Shown in pieces: positions 6,165 to 9,237 of a stretch of DNA of 9,237 nt (position 1 is the first letter of the stretch; each line of letters begins with the position of its first letter). A model generated the notes under the pieces. That model did no database searches and was not told where the DNA came from. It saw only the letters and a program-made list of their open reading frames with translations. The translations under genes and the position numbers were made by a program. Origin of the DNA: an uncultured Clostridia bacterium (GTDB lineage Bacteria > Bacillota > Clostridia > TANB77 > CAG-508); contig CALXJN010000101.1 in the NCBI GenBank assembly GCA_944388635.1, positions 1 through 9,237 on the forward strand. The letters are read 5' to 3'.

Positions 6165-6503
6165 ATGGTTACATATAATCAAGTAATCACAGGTATAACA
6201 ACCTATATTGATACAGAAATATTACCACAAATAACAGGATTTAAAAAATTAGCTTTAGGAGTTGGAAGTGGAATCGCATTAAAAAAAGCAGACAATGTTT
6301 ATAAAATGATCAAGGATAATAAAATAATACATGCCTTAGATTTAATGGATAACAACGGAAACATTAATATAGAATTATTAAAAGATGAATTGTTAGAAAA
6401 AATGGGAGAAGAAAAATATCCTATTGATATTCCTATGATAGGAACATTAAAAATAAACAAAAATGATATTAATAAAATATATGATTTAATTTTAAATAGT
6501 TAG
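6165..6503 (+). CDS. Conserved-type phage protein of unknown function (112 aa)
   Basis: The start is ATG 6165 after AAAGGA. The N-terminal part has a helix (about 4-22) and then a small-residue, weakly hydrophobic stretch (about 28-40, LALGVGSGIAL) that may touch a membrane or pack in an assembly. The C-terminal half is acidic and ends with the pattern IDIPMIGTLKINKNDINKIY (residues 87-106), which looks like a beta hairpin followed by a helix. I have an impression of similar 110-120 aa proteins in gut Clostridia phages next to homologues of both neighbouring genes. The MDNNGNINIELLKDEL segment resembles a Ca-binding-like loop (D-N-N-G-N) but not a full EF-hand. It is followed 12 nt later by the ferritin-like gene and is clearly in one operon with it. 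No function can be assigned. Confidence 0.65.
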   Translation: MVTYNQVITGITTYIDTEILPQITGFKKLALGVGSGIALKKADNVYKMIKDNKIIHALDLMDNNGNINIELLKDELLEKMGEEKYPIDIPMIGTLKINKNDINKIYDLILNS

Positions 6504-6515
6504 GAGGACACAACA

Positions 6516-6824
6516 ATGAAAATGGTTAAGAAAATAGTAAAACAAATTGATGAAGAATTAGACTCTGCAAAAGAATACATGGAATGTGCTATAAAATATA
6601 AACAAGATTATCCAGCTATATCAAATACTTATTATGAGATTAGCTTAGCAGAAATGACACATGTAGACAAGCTTCATAATAATGTTGTTACTTTAATAAA
6701 TGAATTAAAAGCAAAAGAAACAGTCATTGATGACAAAATGATGGCAATATACAATTACGAACATGAAAAATCAATGGAAAAAGCTACTGAAATAAAAATC
6801 ATGCAAGAAATGTATAAGAAATAA
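6516..6824 (+). CDS. Small ferritin-like helical phage protein
   Basis: This 102-aa protein starts at ATG 6516 after TAGGAGGAC. It is predicted all-helical with three helices (about 5-31, 33-65, 71-102). Helix 1 has Glu13/Glu14. Helix 2 has EMTH (Glu46-x-x-His49), the ExxH pattern of ferritin-like di-iron proteins. Helix 3 has YEHEKSMEKATEI with Glu82/Glu84 in suitable positions. This is consistent with a minimal ferritin-like unit that would need dimerisation for a four-helix bundle. Metal binding is inferred, not shown, and it may be purely structural. It is the last gene of the three-gene block and ends at a bidirectional terminator shared with the converging minus-strand gene. I recall small helical proteins like this as a recurring member of the same neighbourhood in gut phages. 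Confidence 0.6.
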   Translation: MKMVKKIVKQIDEELDSAKEYMECAIKYKQDYPAISNTYYEISLAEMTHVDKLHNNVVTLINELKAKETVIDDKMMAIYNYEHEKSMEKATEIKIMQEMYKK

Positions 6825-6826
6825 AT

Positions 6827-6854
6827 AAAAAGACAACATTTTAGTTGTCTTTTT
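6827..6854. terminator. Bidirectional terminator between converging genes
   Basis: AAAAAGACAAC (6827-6837) and GTTGTCTTTTT (6844-6854) form a perfect 11-bp stem with the loop ATTTTA. There is a T-run on both strands when read outward. The stop codon of the minus-strand gene (6841-6843) lies in the loop, so the signal serves both the rightward block and the leftward gene. Confidence 0.9.
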
Positions 6855-7242
6855 TTATTAAGATATATTTATTTTTAAATATCAATGCAATTAATAAAAT
6901 AACAATTATTACAGCTAATGAAACAATTGTTATATTTTTATAATCAGAATGAGTTTTATTTCCATAACAATATTCACAAGCAGAATATCCTTTATCAATA
7001 GCAGATGACAATGTTATTTTGTGAGGAGTTGTTTTTATTTCATCACAACCATATTTATGATATGTAGATCCATCTTCTGTTACATAAACATAATCTTCAA
7101 CAGAATTTTCACTTGTACTAGGATTTACTGATTCTATTATATTAATAGCTTCTTGCCTTCTCTGTTCTTCTTCGTTTGTCGCAAAACTAAAACCAGAAAA
7201 TAAAAACATAAAAATAAAAAATAAAATATATATCCTTTTCAT
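6841..7242 (-). CDS. Secreted, membrane-anchored Cys/His-motif protein (accessory gene)
   Basis: The product is 133 aa from ATG 7242, chosen over GTG 7251 because AAGGTGAT sits just upstream of the ATG and overlaps the GTG. It has an N-terminal signal peptide (KR then a hydrophobic stretch to about residue 20, SFA/TN cleavage likely). A charged region (22-50) follows, then a small domain YVYVTEDGSTYHKYGC...AIDKGYSACEYC (51-92), a membrane helix (about 104-122) and a short basic C-terminal tail. His62, Cys66, Cys89 and Cys92 form an H-x3-C ... C-x2-C set. I recognise this small domain from the C-termini of some secreted nucleases and wall proteins, where it looks like a zinc-binding module. 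It is the only leftward gene here, with its own perfect promoter and terminator, which suggests a moron expressed in the lysogen that alters the cell surface. The exact function is unknown. Confidence 0.7.
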   Translation of the reverse strand: MKRIYILFFIFMFLFSGFSFATNEEEQRRQEAINIIESVNPSTSENSVEDYVYVTEDGSTYHKYGCDEIKTTPHKITLSSAIDKGYSACEYCYGNKTHSDYKNITIVSLAVIIVILLIALIFKNKYILIKKDN

Positions 7243-7266
7243 AATAATCACCTTCTTATACTATTA

Positions 7267-7295
7267 ATTATACAACAATTGTAAAAAAATGTCAA
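7267..7295 (-). promoter_or_regulatory. Perfect consensus promoter of the minus-strand gene
   Basis: On the minus strand TTGACA (7295-7290) lies 17 nt before TATAAT (7272-7267), both perfect matches to the SigA consensus with ideal spacing. The start site would be near 7260, giving a leader of under 20 nt that contains the AAGGTGAT site. It overlaps the opposing integrase promoter by 17 bp. Confidence 0.85.
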
Positions 7296-7307
7296 TTATG
7301 ATATAAT
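7279..7307 (+). promoter_or_regulatory. Integrase promoter (extended -10)
   Basis: TTGTAA (7279-7284) is 17 nt before TATAAT (7302-7307), preceded by TG at 7299-7300. It shares the core TGATATAAT with the promoter of the Agr-like unit. RNA polymerase could not occupy this and the opposing promoter at the same time. Confidence 0.75.
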
Positions 7308-7335
7308 TATTATGTAAATACGAAGGAGGGATTGT

Positions 7336-8313
7336 ATGAATTTTAGTTATAATGAAAGTCCAAAAATAATAAAAGATTTTTTAAATTATCTTTATGCAAT
7401 TAAAAATTATTCTAAAAATACAATTAAAAATTATAATTTAGACTTAATAATTTATTTTAATTTTTTAAAGAAATATCTTGATATACCAGTAAATATAAAG
7501 CAATTTAACATTTTCATTTTAGCAAATATTAAAGAACATACTATCATAGCATTTTTAGTTTATCTAAATTTTTATAAAGACAATACAGCACAAACTAGAC
7601 AAAGAAGATTATCTGCAATTAGAACATTTTATAAATGGTTATTCAGTCAATATCCACCTTTTTATTCTATGGAAAATCCAACAAAAAATATACCTAATAT
7701 AGAACGAGTGGTCAGGTTACCAAAATATTTAAATTTAGAACAGGCAAAGAAAATACAAACAATTTTTACAAAAGATAATTCAAAATTTCCGTATAGAAAT
7801 AATATGATAATAACTTTGTTTTTACATACTGGATTAAGATTATCAGAATTAATTAATATCAATATACAAGATGTTGATTTAAAGAAAAATATAATTTATA
7901 TAAAAGGAAAAAACAACAAACAGAGAGTGGTTTATATCGACCATATATTAAAAAATAAATTAAAGGAATATATCTATATAAGAAGTAAAAACAAAAAGGT
8001 TATATGCTTAAATGATGCTTTATTTTTATCTTATCAGAAAAAAAGAATTGGCATTGATGGTGTTGAAAATATATGTGAAAAAGCTTATGAATTGATGGGT
8101 TTAAAAGATTATGGATTTACAACACATACATTAAGACACACAGCAGCAACATTAATATATAGTAAAACAAAAGATCTGCTAATATTAAAAGAATTTTTAG
8201 GACATGCACAGTTAAGCACAACAGAAATATATACACATTTAATTAATGATGAAGTTAAAGAAGCAGTAGAAAAAAATCCATTAAATAAGTTCTTTTCAGA
8301 AAAAGCTGCTTAA
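7336..8313 (+). CDS. int: Tyrosine recombinase / phage integrase
   Basis: This 325-aa site-specific recombinase would join phage and host DNA at att sites. Residues ~8-110 are the SAM-like core-binding domain (FLNYLYAIKNYSKNTIKNY ... TARQRRLSAIRTFYKWL pattern, here TAQTRQRRLSAIRTFYKWL). Residues ~130-320 are the catalytic domain with the complete set: Arg168 (HTGLRLSEL), a Lys in the GKNNK hairpin (191-195), His264 and Arg267 (HTLRHTAATL), His290 (LGHAQLSTT) and the nucleophile Tyr299 (EIYTHL). The size and lack of an extra N-terminal arm-binding domain resemble XerC/XerD-type enzymes, so a Xer-like resolution role is an alternative, but the position beside a regulator and repeat-rich DNA favours an integrase. 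The start is supported by AAGGAGGG 6 nt before the ATG. It is probably co-transcribed with the 89-aa gene that follows, as no terminator lies between. Confidence 0.9.
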   Translation: MNFSYNESPKIIKDFLNYLYAIKNYSKNTIKNYNLDLIIYFNFLKKYLDIPVNIKQFNIFILANIKEHTIIAFLVYLNFYKDNTAQTRQRRLSAIRTFYKWLFSQYPPFYSMENPTKNIPNIERVVRLPKYLNLEQAKKIQTIFTKDNSKFPYRNNMIITLFLHTGLRLSELININIQDVDLKKNIIYIKGKNNKQRVVYIDHILKNKLKEYIYIRSKNKKVICLNDALFLSYQKKRIGIDGVENICEKAYELMGLKDYGFTTHTLRHTAATLIYSKTKDLLILKEFLGHAQLSTTEIYTHLINDEVKEAVEKNPLNKFFSEKAA

Positions 8314-8334
8314 TAGGGAAGAGAGGTATTGATT

Positions 8335-8604
8335 ATGAAATTAGATTTTGATATTAATAATATTAGAAAAAATCAAATAGAATTATTAGATTGTCAAATA
8401 GATTTAATATTAAGAAGTTTAGAATTTTATAGTTATACATATCAATTTATTTATCCAAGAAGGCATGAATCAGAAAGTAAAGAAGAAAATTTAAGAATAT
8501 GTTTAGTACGTGATACTTATGAACAAATTATAAATCAATTTGGAATTTCTAAAAAAGAAAATCCAATTGATAATGAAAATAAAAATATTTTTAAAATTGC
8601 ATAA
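8335..8604 (+). CDS. Unknown 89-aa protein downstream of integrase
   Basis: ATG 8335 is preferred over TTG 8329 because GAGAGGT (about 8321-8327) is spaced correctly for it. I do not recognise the protein. It has an N-terminal helix (about 7-33, RKNQIELLDCQIDLILRSLE), an aromatic patch (FYSYTYQFIYP, 31-41), a charged loop, a second helix (about 50-70) and a Lys/Asn-rich tail. There is no signal peptide or membrane helix, so it should be cytosolic. The gene begins 21 nt after the integrase stop in the same orientation, which suggests co-transcription and possibly a role in recombination such as an excisionase or directionality factor. Its composition (acidic/neutral, no HTH visible) does not particularly support that. 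Confidence 0.6.
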   Translation: MKLDFDINNIRKNQIELLDCQIDLILRSLEFYSYTYQFIYPRRHESESKEENLRICLVRDTYEQIINQFGISKKENPIDNENKNIFKIA

Positions 8605-8615
8605 AAAAGTATTGT

Positions 8616-8630
8616 ATTTGTTGCACAAAT
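8616..8630. repeat. 15-bp perfect inverted repeat
   Basis: ATTTGT (8616-8621), a TGC centre, then ACAAAT (8625-8630) form a dyad 12 nt after the 89-aa gene. Part of it, TTGCACAAA, recurs at 8770-8778. There is no following T-run, so a protein-binding site (repressor or recombinase) is more likely than a terminator. Confidence 0.4.
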
Positions 8631-8661
8631 ATGTTATAAATAAAGATAACAAACATTTTAG

Positions 8662-8673
8662 TATTTATGTGAT
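8662..8673 (+). repeat. Repeat TATTTATGTGAT, upstream copy
   Basis: This 12-bp sequence recurs exactly at 9101-9112, on the other side of the Cro/C1-type gene. Both arms of the hairpin at 8801-8829 are diverged forms of it (10 of 12 and 9 of 12 matches). The set is a candidate operator family for the encoded regulator. Confidence 0.5.
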
Positions 8674-8712
8674 AAAAACAACACATGAGAATCGATTTTA
8701 AGCCGTTTTTAT

Positions 8713-8742
8713 TTTATAGGCATATAGTTTTACTAGTATAAT
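8713..8742 (+). promoter_or_regulatory. Weak candidate promoter for the Cro/C1-type gene
   Basis: A perfect TATAAT (8737-8742) has only a poor -35, TTTATA (8713-8718), at 18-nt spacing. One copy of GGCATATAGT fills the start of the spacer, as an operator might. If used, RNA would start near 8749 and carry the hairpin at 8801-8829 in its leader. Confidence 0.35.
8719..8731 (+). repeat. 13-bp repeat GGCATATAGTTTT
   Basis: Its exact reverse complement is at 9056-9068, and the first ten bases recur directly at 9085-9094. All copies flank the Cro/C1-type gene, in keeping with binding sites of a regulator or recombinase. Confidence 0.5.
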
Positions 8743-8800
8743 AACGGCATTTTATATAACTACCCCTTATTGCACAAAACTTTGATTATTCGGTTATATT

Positions 8801-8834
8801 ATCACATGAACACAAAATGTTCGTGTGATTTTTT
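8801..8834 (+). promoter_or_regulatory. Hairpin with T-run in the leader of the Cro/C1-type gene
   Basis: ATCACATGAACA (8801-8812) and TGTTCGTGTGAT (8818-8829) form a 12-bp stem (one G-T pair) with the loop CAAAA, followed by six T (8829-8834). It looks like a rho-independent terminator, yet the ribosome binding site of the next gene (8841-8849) starts 6 nt later. No promoter fits between, so it must be read through, or act as a DNA operator, for the gene to be expressed. Confidence 0.6.
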
Positions 8835-8854
8835 GTTATAAGGAGAGGGAAAAT

Positions 8855-9055
8855 ATGAATATCAAAAATTTGCAAGAAATAAAAAAGTATAGAATGAAAC
8901 AAAAGTTATCAAGAAAAAAGTTAGCAATAATTTCTGGAGTCAGTCCAAGAACTGTTGAAAGAATAGAAAGAAATGAAAAAGAAAATCCAAGAATTGATAC
9001 TATTTTAGCAATTTGTAATACATTAAAAATTCCGATTACTAAATTAATAAAATAA
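8855..9055 (+). CDS. Small Cro/C1-type (XRE family) HTH regulator
   Basis: This 66-aa protein is one helix-turn-helix domain. The HTH lies at about residues 19-40 (SRKKLAIISGVSPRTVERIE), followed by the family's typical PRIDTILAICNTLKIPITKL. There is no dimerisation or cleavage domain, so it resembles Cro or a minimal repressor rather than a RecA-cleaved CI. ATG 8855 is chosen because AGGAGAGGG (8841-8849) precedes it; the earlier GTG 8825 falls inside the hairpin and lacks a site. The basic N-terminus (KKYRMKQKLSRKK) probably aids DNA contact. The gene is bracketed by repeated motifs (GGCATATAGT and TATTTATGTGAT) that are good candidate operators. It likely controls the following gene and itself. 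The family is clear; whether it keeps lysogeny or promotes lytic growth cannot be decided. Confidence 0.88.
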   Translation: MNIKNLQEIKKYRMKQKLSRKKLAIISGVSPRTVERIERNEKENPRIDTILAICNTLKIPITKLIK

Positions 9056-9058
9056 AAA

Positions 9059-9094
9059 ACTATATGCCCCCTAAAGATTAGGAAGGCATATAGT
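9059..9094 (-). terminator. Hairpin after the regulator gene, terminator on the minus strand
   Basis: ACTATATGCC (9059-9068) pairs with GGCATATAGT (9085-9094), and CCTAA (9070-9074) pairs inside with TTAGG (9078-9082) around an AGA loop. On the plus strand no T-run follows, but on the minus strand the stem is followed by six T. It would therefore stop transcripts entering from the right, or serve as a dyad binding site. Confidence 0.55.
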
Positions 9095-9096
9095 AA

Positions 9097-9126
9097 TTGA
9101 TATTTATGTGATTACCTAGATTATAG
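9097..9126 (+). promoter_or_regulatory. Candidate promoter of the last gene, with embedded repeat
   Basis: TTGATA (9097-9102, five of six) is 18 nt before a poor -10, TTATAG (9121-9126). The repeat TATTTATGTGAT (9101-9112) overlaps the -35 and fills the spacer, the position of a typical repressor operator. The -10 match is weak, so repression or activation by the upstream HTH protein is inference only. Confidence 0.4.
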
Positions 9127-9166
9127 CAAATAAAAAATCAAAAGTCAATATTTAGGAGGAATGAAA

Positions 9167-9237
9167 ATGCAAAACAAAGAAAATCTAGTTGAGCAAGTAC
9201 AAATGATTAAGTCAACAGCAGAGTCAATAGTTATTAG
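9167..9237 (+). CDS. Start of an unknown gene, cut by the window end
   Basis: The frame opens at ATG 9167 behind AGGAGG (9154-9159) with 7-nt spacing. An in-frame ATG at 9161 is too close to the site. Only 23 full codons are visible (MQNKENLVEQVQMIKSTAES then IVI), a polar, probably helical N-terminus. I do not recognise it. It lies just after the Cro/C1-type gene and would be the next early-region gene. Confidence 0.65.
   Translation, partial: MQNKENLVEQVQMIKSTAESIVI

Larger units (their letters stand above)
8605..8854. promoter_or_regulatory. Repeat-rich intergenic control region, possible attP
   Basis: These 250 bp without a gene lie between the integrase operon and the Cro/C1-type gene. 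They hold a 15-bp inverted repeat (8616-8630), direct copies of TTGCACAAA (8621-8629, 8770-8778), inverted GCCGTT/AACGGC (8702-8707, 8743-8748), the palindrome TACTAGTA (8731-8738), copies of two longer repeats shared with the downstream side of the regulator, and a large hairpin. Proximity to the integrase makes it the natural place for attP, but no tRNA-like or other recognisable core sequence is visible. Confidence 0.5.

Noticed and set aside
7662..7862. Minus-strand 66-codon frame inside the integrase gene
   Set aside because: It is antisense to the conserved recombinase catalytic domain, without a ribosome binding site.
8605..8854. CRISPR or tRNA in the repeat-rich gap
   Set aside because: The repeats are few, short and irregularly spaced, and no cloverleaf or CCA-type acceptor end can be folded.

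Overview
The window looks like part of a temperate bacteriophage or prophage of a very AT-rich, Gram-positive, Clostridia-like (Bacillota) gut bacterium. The evidence is the low GC content, strong AGGAGG-type ribosome binding sites, consensus SigA-type promoters (several with an extended TG -10), hairpin-plus-T-run terminators, and a late-phage gene order leading to an integrase. Trp is encoded by TGG and TGA is used as a stop, so the standard bacterial code applies. Nearly all genes run rightward; one runs leftward.

Layout. (1) 2-3943: the end of a late operon. It holds the C-terminal part of a very large phage 'polyvalent'-type internal protein, a membrane-anchored GAF-like protein, a small holin-like protein and an M23 peptidase/SH3 endolysin, closed by a strong terminator. 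(2) 3972-5323: a separate transcription unit with its own extended -10 promoter, a structured leader and its own terminator. It encodes a six-helix membrane protein resembling the sensor half of AgrC, a 19-residue peptide, and an AgrB-like membrane protein with the His-x6-Cys spacing joined to a sigma-70-region-4-like helix-turn-helix. I read this as a possible phage-borne peptide-signalling cassette without a histidine kinase. (3) 5335-6854: a promoter, two tandem hairpin/terminator structures that look like attenuators, and three small genes (a Gly-rich/coiled-coil protein, a 112-aa protein and a small ferritin-like helical protein). The three resemble a module I recall from gut Clostridia phages. 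(4) 6841-7242, minus strand: an accessory gene for a secreted, membrane-anchored protein with a Cys/His zinc-site-like motif, driven by a perfect consensus promoter that overlaps the integrase promoter. (5) 7279-9237: a tyrosine recombinase, an unknown 89-aa protein, a 250-bp repeat-rich intergenic region that could hold attP and operators, a small Cro/C1-type regulator, and the start of one more gene.

How the parts may work together. Block 1 supplies virion and lysis functions. Block 5 supplies integration and the early genetic switch. Blocks 2 and 4 look like independently expressed accessory units (morons) that could act in the lysogen. The Agr-like block is the most unusual part and may couple cell density or phage abundance to transcription, but this is inference from sequence features alone. 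No tRNA, rRNA, CRISPR array or insertion sequence was seen.
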